Assembly (NCBI GenBank): GCA_029876055.1
Contig: CM056879.1
Location: forward strand, 124,001-188,000
Origin: Madurella fahalii
Lineage: Eukaryota; Ascomycota; Sordariomycetes; Sordariales
Direction of reading: 5' to 3'
Length of the DNA: 64,000 nucleotides
Numbering within the stretch: position 1 is the first letter of the stretch; every line of letters begins with the position of its first letter. The notes below the pieces were generated by a model. The model was not told the DNA's origin. It worked only from the letters and a program-made list of their open reading frames with translations, and searched no databases. Below, one piece after another: positions 11,387-23,851 of the stretch. Position numbers and translations under genes: made by a program.

Positions 11387-12920
11387 CTAGTCGTGTTTGG
11401 CTTCCTGGTGGGCCTGAAGCCGGGCTGGATCCTTTTCGGATAAATAAGGCGCTGCAGAACAGAAAATAGACAATTAATACAGGACTCAAAGTTTACGCCG
11501 GCTTTAGTTAGCTTACCTTTCCTCCCATCACCAACTCGTACCCGAACCGGTAACCTCGTCTCCAGCGAATTCGTGTCCAGATCCCAACCCGCCGCCACCA
11601 ACGCGGCGAATATCAAGCCCTTCTGCTCCTCGGACACGTAACCCAGTGGCATCTCGTTCTCGTAATGGCTTTGCAGCCCGTCTTTAAGCGCCGAGTCAAA
11701 GTGGTAGGCATGGTTGACGGCGTCAAACCAGGCCGAGAGAGGGCTCGTCGTCCCTTCCTTCAGCGCAATCTTCATATAGAAATTCCCTCCGCGATGCCAG
11801 ATCCCCATAAAATATGTCGTCGTCTCAAAGTCATACCGGTGATACCCGCGCGGATTCCACCTCCTGAGATCCCCATAAGTGGCGAAGTCGCAAAATCCCG
11901 TATACTCCCCAGTCTTGCTCGCGAGGTTTCCCCGTCCTTTGCGCAGAATACTCTCCCGTAGGGCGACCTGTTCGGGGCCAAGCACCGTGCCGTGATCGAG
12001 CCACTCCCGAAACACAATTGTGGCGCGCTGGCGGTTGAGCGAGCGCATCTTGACGCTGCGCACGGCGCGGTAGTTCATCATGAGGTGCACACCGGCGAGG
12101 AACACCATGAGCATCCACACGACTTGCTTGTCCTCCACCAGGCGCACCACCAGCGACCCCACCAGCATGCCGAGCAGGCTGACAACCGTCTCCTGCGACG
12201 CCTCCTTGGCGTTGAGCTCGGCTAGGTTGCCCGTCAGCGCAAAATGCGCCGACAAGCTGGCCTTGCTCGCGTTGGCAGCCACGCCGCACAGCGAGCGCAG
12301 CACGCCGGCCGACACGATCACGCCCAGCTTGGGGAAGTAGGGGAGCGCTGGCGTCAGCAGATCGAGGAACTGGGCGCTGTCGTTGAAGATGTCGGCGAGG
12401 AAGCGGTAGAACTTGCACTCGGGCTCGATCGCTTGTCCCATGCGATGGGCGAACATGATGGTGGCGATGCGTGAGATGGTGTCGCCCGTGATTTTGAGAA
12501 TCAGCGCGCCCGTGGGCGACGACGACGAGTCGCCCACGCCGAGGCCCTCGAGCACAGCCCGGTTGGCCAGCAGAGATGTGATGGACGAGGAGAAGGCCTG
12601 AAGCGAGTCGTACGTCTGGTAGGCGAGGTAGTCATCGGTGACAGTGTGCGGGTATCCGGCGGGCAGAAAAGCATAGAGGATGGCCTTGGCAAGGGGTACC
12701 TCGGTTTTCTCCTGGCGATGGGTTGGGTCATCAGTGGACAAGTTTCACGGTTCAGGTACCCGAGCTCAAGGCGAAGGAATAACTGGGGAGAAAAGCAGGC
12801 GGCTCCGAGGGGCGGAGCCACGGCAGCACTCACGGATCTGAGGCTCCCTCGTTCGCCGCCATCTGTGTACATGCAGAGCACTTCGCCCGCCGGATCGATG
12901 TCGTAGAAGCTCCGACTCAT
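11387..12920 (-). CDS. DUF647 / RUS (root UVB sensitive) family protein
   Basis: Three exons on the minus strand (12920-12834, 12711-11517, 11451-11387) with phase-closing introns (donors GTGAGT and GTAAGC). From ATG 12920 the product has about 448 residues and ends QAHQEAKHD. The DUF647 signature is clear: FLPAGYPHTVTDDYLAYQTYDSL early, then DTISRIATIMFAHRMGQAIEPECKFYRF and FPKLGVIVSAGVLRSLCGVAA. Hydrophobic segments follow (SLLGMLVGSLVVRLV, MLMVFLAGVHLMMNYRAVRS). Plant members act in vitamin-B6-linked UV-B signalling and auxin transport; the function in fungi is not established. The 5' end is uncertain: the frame upstream of 12920 stays open to about 13158 with plausible sequence (DGIVLRESRR, LKAWEYATAGN) but has no ATG, so an additional 5' coding exon may be missing from this model. 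Confidence 0.85.
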
Positions 12921-13421
12921 TGCGTTGCCGGCGGTAGCATACTCCCAAGCTTTCAGAGGATAATCCGGACACACGACGCGCCGAGATTCGCGCAGAACGA
13001 TTCCGTCCTTGCTCAAATGAGATCGCACTGTTGGTGATGTTCCCGGACGAGGTCCCCGGCAGTCTTGGAGCGGCCCATCGCGCGGAGCTGCAGCTGTGTT
13101 CTTGGGTCTGATCCCCCTGGTCCGGGGTTTGATTGGCGCGTCTGGCGTAACTAATTAACTACCTTAACTACGTTAGGGCATTATCAGCCCTTATCAGGGC
13201 CTGGCTTACTTGCTTCATTAGGTAGTTGCAGCAACCATGTCCCTGTAAACGCCCACGACCCGCGGGGTGATCGACGTCGACGCCCTTTCAGAGGCTAGAT
13301 GCAACTCCGACGACCTATGTCTACACCCGTTTGCGCAGTAAATTGCAGATATGCTTGCCGCTTATCATCTAAAGTTTATTTAGGTGCCATGTTCAAATCT
13401 CGCTCCAGCTCACCCCAAGCA
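12921..13421. other. Intergenic between DUF647 gene 5' side and MVD1 3' end
   Basis: The first ~240 bp after 12920 is open in the DUF647 frame and may be coding. Beyond that the DNA is a non-coding spacer with short imperfect repeats of TTATCAGGGC type near 13180-13200. Confidence 0.4.
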
Positions 13422-14671
13422 TCATCTTTTCACTACGCTCCCATCCTCGGCCACCAAGTACTCTTCCGTCTTGGTAGGACCCTCTCCAACGCCCGTCAGA
13501 ATCACTCGGCTAACGCCGCCCTTCAGCAAGCCGGCGACGCCTTCATCCAGGGACAAGGATGGCTTGAAATCCTTGATGACTGAGTCCTTCCAACCATCGA
13601 TGGCACCGCCCAGTACATGGTAGAAGGTTCCCACGACGGCCTCCGTGTCCTTCTCCAGGTAGTAGATGACGGCGTTGGGACCAGCGTCAAATGTATATGC
13701 AGCAACCGTCCTCCCAGCCGCCTGGTTGATCGCCTCCACCGCCCGGACGGCCGCCCGCGACACGTCATTCATGTAAAATATGGGCGGGTACGTGTCGGCG
13801 CAGGTGGCGTGGAACGAGTTGGAATCACGCATAGTGACCTCAGCAAACGCGGCAAAGTCACGCTCCGCGATGGCCTTTTCCATCCTGGCCATGTTCTGCG
13901 GCACCACCTTGGCGATGCGCTCCTGGAACAACCCCGACGTCGCCACCGTCTGCTGCATACCCGCAGTCGAGCTGACGCCCTTCTTGGCGGCCGACACCAC
14001 TAGGATCAGCGCGCGCATGTCGGGCCAGTGTGCCACCTCGGCGACCTGCTCGGCCAAGGAATCACTTCCGTTGGCTGCGTCCCCCATGCGCCACGCGACG
14101 TAGCCACCGAACAGACTCCGGCAGGCCGAGCCTGAGCCTTGCCGCGCAATCAAGCTCAGTTCTGATGGGGACGCCGGCAGCTCGTAGAGGTTGGCGATGG
14201 CTCTGACCAGCGCCGCGAAGCCGGCTGCTGATGAGGCCAAGCCCGCGGCCGTGGGGAAATTGTTCTCTGAGACGAGGCGGAGGGGCATGGTCGAGAGCTT
14301 CGGGAGCGAAGGGTCGGCCGCTTCGAGGGCAGCCCGACGAGCACGCAGCTCCCGAAAGCAGGCTTGTGTCCGCGCGCCTGACACGTCGGAGGGCTCGCCA
14401 TTGAGAAGGAGGGAATCGCCTTTGGAAGCGGGGTACGAGGCCGAACACGAGGCCGTCGTGAGAGTGCGGAGGTCGGCCTGCGAGAGCGTCACCGACAGCG
14501 AGCTGTTGGTTGGGAGGTTGAGCTTGGGATCGCGTTTGCCCCAGTACCTGGGACGCAACCGAGTCAGTTGGGGAACCGAGAACGAAGCCGACTGTAGGCT
14601 CGGTCGTACTTGACTACCGCTATATTTACCGGTGCCGTGGTGCTGGCGCGGTATACCTTCTCAGCGGCCAT
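13422..14671 (-). CDS. MVD1: Diphosphomevalonate decarboxylase (mevalonate pathway)
   Basis: Two exons on the minus strand (14671-14610, 14547-13422). The 62-bp intron has a GTACGA donor, CTGAC branch site and CAG acceptor, and joins the family-typical AVVKYWGKRD. The product is 395 residues, the usual length. It catalyses ATP-dependent decarboxylation of mevalonate-5-diphosphate to isopentenyl diphosphate, the last step before the isoprenoid branch that supplies ergosterol (yeast MVD1/ERG19). Motifs: TAPVNIAVVKYWGKRD at the N-terminus, the GHMP-kinase ATP-binding loop FPTAAGLASSAAGFAAL, RQGSGSACRSLFGG, and TFDAGPNA with the catalytic Asp at about residue 308. The start MAAEKVYRAS matches family starts. 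An upstream in-frame ATG at 14794 would add a non-conserved stretch and was rejected. Cytosolic. Confidence 0.97.
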
Positions 14672-17600
14672 GGCTTGGATAACGGGTTGGACCCTGTGTT
14701 TGCTGAATGGTGCAGGATTGAAGAGCGCCGAGACACATACAACAATTTTGTGCCTTGGGGAGGGAGGCTCGAGATTTACATCGGCGGTCAACAAGCCTTT
14801 TCTCCTTTCGACAGCCCCCGATTTGGCGGGGTAATAAGGAGATCGTTAGCCAAGATTCTTGTCCCGAAAGGGACTAGTGCGGGGCAAATTGCAGGGTTCA
14901 ACCGCCCCTGCCGCCGACGCGCCTCCAGAGCTGTTCTTCCCAAGTATTATTGTGATGTACATACAGCAAATTTGCTCAAATGGTGTTAGACGATGCAAGA
15001 GACTCTGTTATTGGTAAGGAGTGTCCCTTCCATACCCCATACCGGCGCGTCACGGTGCTTGCGTCTTAATTGCCAAACCCGAGTTCGCAGCGTTTACCGG
15101 GCAATCAGCTTACATATGCCTCGAACCCAAGGTACATTACCTAACCCTACCTTAGCCGCATGATACCTGATCTTATGAGGGGTCAACTTGGGGGAGTTTA
15201 TTACGCCTCGGCTGATCTTTCCTACAAGGATATACCTCTTGGACCCTCTATTCGTGTGTCTGGTCAGTTTTCCTTCTCTTCGCATCCCCCCATGGATCGC
15301 CCTTCTTCTAACAGCTCCGCAACTCCACGGAAGCAGTTCAGAACCGTTAATCGGTGCAGGTTCCAAACTTGTCGATGTCGAGAGACATCCACGGTAGGAC
15401 CGTGCCGCGGTGGGATAACCCTCTTTTACCGATACAACGGATGTTCGAAAAAAATTCCAGCTTGAGCTGATTCGTCAACCGCCCCGTTCTCCAAAACATC
15501 AGACTTGAAGGCTGCCCAATTGGCTTTGCTTAAAACCCTTCGCATCACTTGTGCCAATGAAGGTAAGATAGATGTTAGCACTCCTCTTGGTAGCGTGTGG
15601 TTGCGGTGGCAAAAGCACCATTCCGTCGGCCTACACTTTTTTTCAACCTACACACAACACTACCAAGGTTAGACAACGAAGTGGGCTTGCCCCACGCTCT
15701 AGTTGCCAACTGAGTTAGCAGGAGCGAAGGCCTGTCGCCTGAGACAGGCGGGCGCCTGTTATTGGGATCTGGAATAGTTAAAACGTAAGGGTGTCAGGGG
15801 TCCAAATTGGCCGTTGAGAATGTAGACAGGTGTGGGGGAGGTGTAGGTGTCAACGCTGTCTTCAGTCGAGTTCTTGAATTGATAGAGATACCTCAGCTAT
15901 TGTATGTCATACCAGTTCTTCGCCCTCTTTGTTAAGAAGTCTCCCTGCTAAACCAAAGTTGTTGCCATCGCACAGAACACTCTATGAATGATGGTCTTCC
16001 ACCAATAGATTAGGCCCTCGTCTTCGTTAACAGCTCTAAGCGATTCCTATCTAAAGTGCTAGACTGGCTGCTTTAGACTTAAGTAACATCTTGGATATAT
16101 TAGGAGACTAGTAACTAGTGCGGCCTCGCGGGCCTCGACGGCTACGGTGTACAGGCAATTCATTACGCAAGGCACCCATCTGCTTGATGCCGGGGACGAA
16201 AAGGTATGAACGCCGTTCTTGAGCAAAAAGGTGCTGACTACCTGGTCAGGTCCTATGGCAGTACGTTGCCCAATAAAGAGGAGCACGGCCCTCTTCACTC
16301 CATCTAATCTGCCCCCTTTTTCCTTTTTTCCTTTTTTTTTTTTTTTGGGACCCTTCACTCTCCGTCTTCCTCCCTTTGTCGTCTTTTTTTCCTTTTATTT
16401 TAGCAACCAGGTTTCCTCTAGTTCTGGAATTAAATGCAATACAGGACTAGGCATCTACGGATAGGTTTGTAGTGTGGCAAAAAAAAAAAAAAGGCCTGAC
16501 GGGACCGGCATATGCAGGCTTGGCGATCGCCTATGCAACGCCGACCAGCCTTCAGAAAGGCAGCTTCTAGCGTTCCTATTTGCGAACGGCATAATACGTG
16601 GCGCCTGTGTGTTGACAACTGGAATGGCGCTATACAAGCAAATGGTCGGCGAGAGCGCCGGGTAGTTGGGAGATTGGGATGGTTCCTCTGATCTTTCGGC
16701 CTCCGACATCTCCTCCCATTTCCTGGCAGCGACTGGGTCAGAGTGATGTAAAGCATGCAGGAAGAGTATTAGGTAAGGATTCTAGCCGTAGCCCAGTTCA
16801 GATGTCGGAAGCCAGTTATCTCATCGTAACACCCCGCTTCTCAATTCCTGCCGGTAGTCTAACAATTGCCGCCAATACAATCCCGAGCGCATGACCGGAG
16901 GCCTCACAGTGAGGCGGTGGCAACAGAGTTGAGATATGATCTGGAGAGGGACATGAAGAACCGAAATGGGCCCTGTCTTGGAGGCCCAACTTCGTTACTT
17001 TCGTGTCCTCGATGAATGGTTGAGTTGTGGGAGGACCGTGAGATCATCAACAATATCAGTGGCACAAGATGTCCATCTCGATTAATACAACCTCTGGTAA
17101 CTTAGAATTCTGACACATGATGACTGACAAAGCAACGGCATGTTTCTCGGATTGTCTCGGAGCACAGCGAGAGAGCGGCACGCCGCACAACTGCGGAAGC
17201 CCTTGTACATTGCGATCACCCAATCACGGCCGGGAAGGGCTGCTGACTTGGCAACGGTACGCTCGTCAATGGGGCTCGTTATAAGTCTGGAAGCGTAATA
17301 ATTTATTTTCTTAAAGGCGCTGATTGTTCCTAGATCCACGGTGACCTATCCAGTGCAGGATACGGGCTGACAGAAAGCTTTGAAGGGTGCTTATGCGTCT
17401 CAACATCCAGTCTTTGGTTCAGCTCTGAAGGTGTTTTCGCTTGATCACTTGGCTGAGCGTGCCGAGGTTACAGTCTGGCTTCCAAAATGCCCAGTCTCCT
17501 TCTAACTACACTTGTTAATGCTCGCTTTTGCAAAAGATGCCAATATAGCATCGCCAAGGTGTTGGCAGCAACCTCTCGGCGCAACATCCAGCTTGCTTGC

Positions 17601-18594
17601 AGTGTGTTAACCACTTGGCCGGCTGGTCCTACGGAAAGCGGAGGATCTCGGCTAATCGGTCGATTCTCCCAAGACCGGGCTATAAGCAGATGATCGCTTT
17701 CCACACATGCCCGGAATTGCGTGCACCCTCTGGGCATCCTGGGATGCGGGGCATACAGCCTTGGCAGCGTCAGGGGAGAGCCCGCTCTTCAATCTCCAGA
17801 AGATACGGAAATTAACTGTTGTTGACGGCTGATACTCTGGCATGCGGTCGTAGATACCAGATGGTGGGGAGAGTAAGGTAGCTTTGTTATGTGGTGTTGG
17901 CTCAATTGGATGCTGGCGCAACTCGGATATCGGCAGCAATCCAATCACGCAACATGGGGTAAATGCATACGCAGGGAACACGTCTGGAAGGAAACAAGGA
18001 AGCGGAAAAGGTGAGTAATAAAAGGAGCGCTCGAAACGGTTAAACGTGGCTTCCCGATCAACACGTTGCCCTGCAAAGGCGATCCAATGATGGCGATCAG
18101 CCAGATTCCGCAGCAGCCCCTAGTCCAATATCGAGGTTTATGAGGTACCAGGAAAGCAGGTGACCTGGGTGGTGCGTCCGGCGGTCGGGCACAGCAGGAT
18201 GGCGGCACTGCCAAGAGACGACAGAATGGGCCCGGAAGGGACACAGCCACTCAGAGCTCTCCGCCCGTGCTGGGGCCGATGGCCGGTCATGGTCTGGAAG
18301 CCGCCGTGATTGGGCAGCTGCCTCCGCACCTCAACTTGGCGGGCGCCGTCACTCGTGCTTTGCCCACTTTGCCCTCCCTTGGCCGACGTACGCTACCCAG
18401 GCCCCGACCCGTGGGGTGGGACTCCGGGTTGCGTGGCGTGCAAGGGCGGGCTTCGGCGATCGGATGGTTAACGCCATCTTTAAACCCTTGCTCAACAGCT
18501 TTCCCTTCGTTTCTTGTCTTTTTTTCTCTCTCCCTTTCCCTCTTTCCTCTTTTGCGTAAAATCGCTGGGTTTTCGACGGCGACGCACTTATTGA
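14672..18594. other. 3.9 kb gene-free stretch upstream of ENA-type ATPase
   Basis: No open frame shows a domain, signal peptide or splice-supported extension. It contains a T15 run (16332-16346) and an A14 run (16479-16492). The proximal part is the long promoter of the ATPase gene. A gene with many small exons or a non-coding RNA could be hidden here; I cannot see one. Confidence 0.5.
18505..18556 (+). promoter_or_regulatory. Pyrimidine (CT)-rich tract before the ENA-type start codon
   Basis: About 50 bases consisting almost only of C and T end about 40 bp upstream of the ATG at 18595. CT-rich blocks near transcription starts are common in strongly expressed filamentous-fungal genes. This is inference from composition and position only. 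Confidence 0.35.
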
Positions 18595-21500
18595 ATGGGG
18601 ACAGAGAACGACCTTGACGTCGAGGGGCAGACGGAGCCTCCTATATGTGGCCTCAAGAGTTCCGCGTCTTCTACTCCATCCCCCACTCTTGCCGGCACTG
18701 CCGGCACCGATGCCGATGGCACTGTAGGCCGTGGCTCCATCACCACCATTGACACCGCTCCGGTCTTTTCGCCCGAGTCGGCCCACACCCTGACTGTGCC
18801 TGATGTTTGTGCTCTGCTCGAGACAGACCTCGAGTAAGTGATCCTTGCAGTTTTTTTTTTTTTTCTATATTCCGCATTCCCTTCGATCGCCCTCCGCTGA
18901 CACTCGGCCAAGAAATGGAATCGACATTTCCGAGGCTACCCGTCGCCTGCAGCACCATGGCCCTAACAAGGTTGAGGGAGCTAAAGGGCTATCCGTGTGG
19001 ACGATTCTCTTGAGGCAGGTCTCGAACAGCTTGACTCTTGTAAGCCCATCCCCCTCCCCTTGCCAATTGAGATGAGGTGCAGTGCAACCATGAAGCTGTG
19101 TGTGTGTGAGGCTCACCAGATTCTTAGGTTCTCGTCATCACGATGGTGCTCTCCTTCGCCATCAATGACCACATTGAAGGCGGCGTCATTGCCGCTGTTA
19201 TTCTGCTCAACATTGTGGTCGGGTAAGTACTGAGATCGAGGTTCAGCTCTTTACCGCTCCAAGTACTCATTCTCCCCCAGATTCATCCAAGATTACCGTG
19301 CTGAGCAGACCATCCAGGCGCTCTATGCGCTCTCCGCACCCACCTGCAAGGTAATCCGCGCTGGCCGGACTGACAACATCAAGGCTGAGACCCTCGTGCC
19401 AGGCGACTTGGTCAGGCTTGGTGTTGGCGATGTTGTCCCGGCCGATCTTAGGCTGGTGCACAGCATCAACCTATCTACTGATGAAGCATTGCTCACGGGC
19501 GAGTCTGTGCCCGTAAGCAAGCATCCCGAGGTCATCCTCAAAGACCGCGATGTTCCTTTGGGTGACCGCACCAACATGGTCTACTCGGCTAGCACCGTTA
19601 CCCGTGGCCGCGCGACGGGCATCGTCGTCGCCACCGGAATGACTACCGAAGTCGGCAAGATTGCAGAGCTCCTGAGGGAAAGCAGGGGCAAAGTAGCCGA
19701 GAAGGGGACCAGTGTTATCCGGAGAGCCTGGCTCAAGGTCCGGAACGGACTCCGCGTCCTGCTTGGCCTCGACGGTACGCCCATGCAGGTTTCGCTGAGC
19801 AAGTTTGCCTTGCTCCTATTTGCCTTGGCCATCCTACTGGCCATCATTGTCTTTTCCGTCAGTCGCTGGAACGTCACGAGCGAAGTTCTGATCTATGGCA
19901 TCTGCGTGGCCGTGGCCGTGATCCCGGAATCGCTCATTGCCGTCCTTACTATCGCAACCGCACTCGGCACTCGCGCCATGGCTAAGGGCAACGTTGTTAT
20001 CCGCAAGCTCGCTGCTCTTGAGGCCGTCGGCGGAGTGACGAATATCTGCTCGGACAAGACTGGAACCCTCACCCAGGGCAAAATGGTTGCCAAGAGGGTT
20101 TGGCTGGCAGACGGCACCGAGGTTTCGATCCAAGGGACGACCCACCCCTTTGACCCCACGAGCGGAAGCGTTCGTGTTGGCGACGAGGTGCATACCCCCG
20201 GCACCCTGGCTGACGAGAAGAGGAAGAACCAGTTAAACGACTTCCTCGAGACCGTTGCTCTTTGCAACAACTCGACCGTTAGCAAGGTCGACTCGGCATA
20301 CACTGCAATTGGCGAGCCCACCGAGATAGCTCTCCAAGTCCTAGCCATGCGGTTTGGTATGGGCAAGCCTGCACTGTCGGAATCAGGCGGACACAAACTC
20401 CTAGCCGAGTTTCCCTTCGATTCCTCGTGCAAGAGAATGACAGTCGTATGCACAGACGGTGCCGGCGCATCTGCATACACCAAAGGTGCTCTTGAAGCCA
20501 TGCTGCCTTTGATGGATGCTTCTGACGAGCACAAGCTACAGATTGTGGCTAAGGCCGAGTCATTAGCGGCCGAGGGCCTTCGCGTCCTCTGTGTCGCTAG
20601 AAAGGCCATTGACCGCAGCAGTTTTACCCTTCAACACTCCACGGCCGACACGGAAAAAATCGCCCTAGCAACCGAGAGCTTGCCCGAGCGTGCCGCTGTC
20701 GAGACCCAACTCACATTTCTGGGTTTGGCTGGGCTGTACGACCCACCACGTCTCGAGTCCGCCGCGGCCGTTAGCAAATGCCAGGCGGCCGGGATTACCG
20801 TCCATATGCTCACCGGAGACCACGTCAAGACAGCCACTGCTATTGCTTACGAAATTGGAATTCTAAAGAGGGCCAGCCCGTCCTCTGCGGCCAGCAATAG
20901 CAACGAGATCATGATTGCTAGCGCGTTTGACAGCCTCAGTGATGCCCAGATTGACGAGATGGAGCACCTGCCCCTGGTTCTGGCCCGATGTAGCCCTACG
21001 ACCAAGGTTCGCATGGTGGAAGCCATGCACCGGAGAAAGGCGTTTTGCGTCATGACCGGAGACGGTGTGAATGATTCGCCTGCTCTGAAGAAGTCCGACG
21101 TCGGCATCGCCATGGGTCTCAACGGTAGCGACGTAGCGAAAGAGGCGGCCGACATGGTCTTGACTGACGATAATTTTGCCTCGATCGTCACCGCCATCGA
21201 AGAAGGCAGGCGCCTCTTCGACAATATCCAGAAGGTTAGTATTATTACTACCATGCTCGAAGTTGCGAAGCAGCCCAGCTAACAAACGGTTTGCTTCCTC
21301 AGTTCCTCCTCCACCTCCTCATCTCCAACATCGCTCAAGTCTTCCTCCTCCTGATTGGACTCGCCTTCAAAGATCGCCACGGCGTCTCCGTCTTTCCCCT
21401 CTCCCCCCTCGAGATTCTCTGGGCAAACCTGGTCACCTCGTCCTTCTTGGCCCTCGGTCTTGGCATCGAAGACGCGCAGCCCGACATTATGCAGCGGCCC

Positions 21501-22061
21501 CCACATGACCTCTCCGTCGGTGTCTTCACGCGTGAGCTGATCGTGGACAAGTTCGTCTACGGCACCGCTATGGGTGGCCTCTGCCTCGCCGCCTTCACCA
21601 GTGTTGCCTACGGCGTGTCCGGGCCTGAGGGTCTCGGCTTTGGGTGCAACGAGGACTTCTCCGACGTTTGCAGGGTCTCCTTCCGCGCACGCGCCACCAC
21701 GTTTGCCACGCTCACGTTCCTGCTGCTGGTCACTGCGTGGGAGGCGAAGCACTTCACCCGGTCACTGTTCAATATGCACCCGGAGAAGTACACCGGCCCG
21801 CTGTCAGTCTTCCGCACCGTGTGGCAAAACAAGTTCCTCTTTGGCGCCGTGTCGGCTGGGTTTGTGATCGCCTTTCCTGTTATTTATTTGCCTGTGGTCA
21901 ACCGGATCGTGTTCAAGCACGAGGCGATTACGTGGGAGTGGGGTGTCGTCATGGCGTGTGTGGTCGTATACATTGCCATTGTAGAGTCGTGGAAGGCGGT
22001 CAAGAGGCGGTTTGGTCTTGGGGCGGCTATTCTGAAGCCCAGGACTGAAAGGGATGCGTGA
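18595..22061 (+). CDS. ENA-type P-type ATPase, Na+/K+ efflux pump (type IID)
   Basis: Five exons (18595-18833, 18913-19039, 19128-19222, 19281-21234, 21303-22061), all phases closing, give about 1057 residues. It exports Na+ or K+ at the plasma membrane using ATP and underlies salt and alkaline-pH tolerance. Domain order: a Ser/Thr-rich cytosolic N-terminus, the cation-ATPase N-domain (ISEATRRLQHHGPNKVEG), TM1-2, the actuator domain with DEALLTGESVPV, TM3-4 with AVAVIPESLIAVLTIA, the phosphorylation motif CSDKTGTLTQGKM (Asp near residue 412), the nucleotide domain with KGALEAMLP, MLTGDHVKTATAIA and the hinge MTGDGVNDSPALKKSDVGIAMG, then six C-terminal TMs. The YALSAPTCKV loop and VSRWNVTSEVLIYGI favour ENA over SERCA or PMCA. 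Introns cluster at the 5' end; intron 1 holds a T14 run. The exact cation preference cannot be read from sequence. Confidence 0.95.
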
Positions 22062-23239
22062 GAGTATACCAATGGGAATTGGAAAAAGGGTTGGTGGATT
22101 AGCAAAATTGTGATGAGGACGGCCGCTTGTGCCATGGGATAGTTTTGAGTATTACCGGGACTCTGGCCCAGATTGGGAGACGTGCACTATTCCGTTCTCC
22201 TCAGCTTCGCTTCTCTTCGTTCCCTGTACCCATCAGCGGGTAACCCGTTTGGCTTGTTTATGTTTCGAGGTCGTCCCGAGTCTGTCTTATACCACGGCAC
22301 TGGGTCATTGGCCTTGCACTTGTTTTCCCAGAGGTTTGCAAACACATCCGCTTCGCATATTGTTCGGCGTTCATGTATTGCGCGTGACATGTCTTGCGGC
22401 TCCTGTTAAGTGAAACTACTATTGACCGCAACAGGGATCGTTCTCCAAGACCCACGGCATGCTACATCGGTAGGTAGTGAGCGTGGGCCCTCCTGGCTTT
22501 CCGCTCTATGCACACAGCGTCAACGATAAGGAGGTCTAACATAGCTGATATCATGGCTCGCTGTTAAATCCACAACATACACAACATACCTCTATACGAC
22601 CTTCGCTCGAGACATCTTTACTCTCCATTATCATCTGACCTTTCCTTTCTCCAATATACCCTTACAAAGTTCCAATACCTATGCCTCCTCCTATTCTTCA
22701 GGTACTGTCTGACAAGTTCCATAAACACCCTCAACTCGTCCGCGGTCCACCATAGCACCTTTGTAAATAGCGCCAGACTCACTATACTCTCACATCCCTG
22801 CGCAAAGTTCTCATGCGCCTACCTGCCCAGCTCTTTGTGCTTCGAAACACGCGGCTATGGAGACTGGCGACTTGACCTGGGGGGCGATCATGCCTCTGAA
22901 CCCGACGTCTTACTTCATGTCGAAACTTTGGGATGGCGTCGAGAGAGAAGCTCGCAACAGCATCGGTACTGCGCATCAGGTAATGCTAGCGGTGGGTCAC
23001 CGAGTCGGTGAGTAACTACGGAGCCGTCGACACGTTTTAGACCAAATCGTGGAGCTCGACGTAGCCGTTGGTTTGGGAAAATTTAGCGCACTATTTGAGG
23101 ATATGCGTGATAGTGGAGATAGGGAAAAAATGGATCAAGTACTCGTAGCTTTGAAAGGAATTGCTCCAGTCTTGTTGTTGTTGAAATTCTAAGGTTGCTT
23201 GAGATCGCCGAGCTGGAAGGCGAGGTTTGGGAAAACGGC
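22062..23239. other. Intergenic between ENA-type gene and pogo-like element
   Basis: The stretch holds the 3' flank of the ATPase gene, then CT/AT-rich spacer. No coding content or repeats stand out. Confidence 0.5.
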
Positions 23240-23241
23240 TA

Positions 23242-23352
23242 ACGTATTTGATAAGCGAGCGGCGAATATAAGCGAGCGGCGAATATAAGCGAGCGGCGAA
23301 TATAAGCGAGCGGCGAATATAAGCGAGCGGCGAATATAAGCGAGCGGCGAAT
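23242..23352. repeat. Left inverted repeat with ~6 tandem 17-bp units
   Basis: After the nine terminal bases and a short ATA, the unit AAGCGAGCGGCGAATAT repeats from 23253 about 5.9 times at exactly 17-bp spacing, the last copy ending in AATTT. Each unit contains GCGAGCGGCG, the likely transposase-binding core. The opposite end has only two copies. Confidence 0.95.
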
Positions 23353-23851
23353 TTACTACCACTCCACCACAACTATCCTCAATTACACAACCACAACACT
23401 AGGAAATAACAATAATTGAACCAGAAATAGATGAATCAGACGATTCTTCAGCCTCCTAACAGGTACGTAAATTATGGCCAGGCTTGCCACACAGACCACA
23501 GCATCGAACCTTCGTACCAGACCCCCCTGTACTACGACTATTTAGCCGTGTTTCCTAGACTAACTGCTTATCTACAGCCTTCTGGTCCAGTAAATCCTAT
23601 ACCTCTTGTACGGTAAGTGACTCTCCAAGCTGTATACGTGTTTTTTTGGCCCTCTGTCTCTTACTAAGCCCCTTATTAGCTTTGTATAGTAAAGAGATCT
23701 CCATATGCAAAAGAGCTACCTCATGTATTACGGCTATTGTACCTTTGGCCAATTGGTCTATAGTAGCTAGTATAGATATTGGAGAACTGCTTTGATGATT
23801 AGATATCCGGCCTTTAATAAGGTCTGTCAGTGAGGTAGCCTCTCGGAGGTT

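Noticed and set aside
14672..14794. Upstream ATG extension of MVD1
   Set aside because: Adds 41 non-conserved residues before the family-typical start MAAEKVYRAS.
15135..15155. CTAACCCTA, resembling telomeric repeat sequence
   Set aside because: Only a single copy; not an interstitial telomere array.
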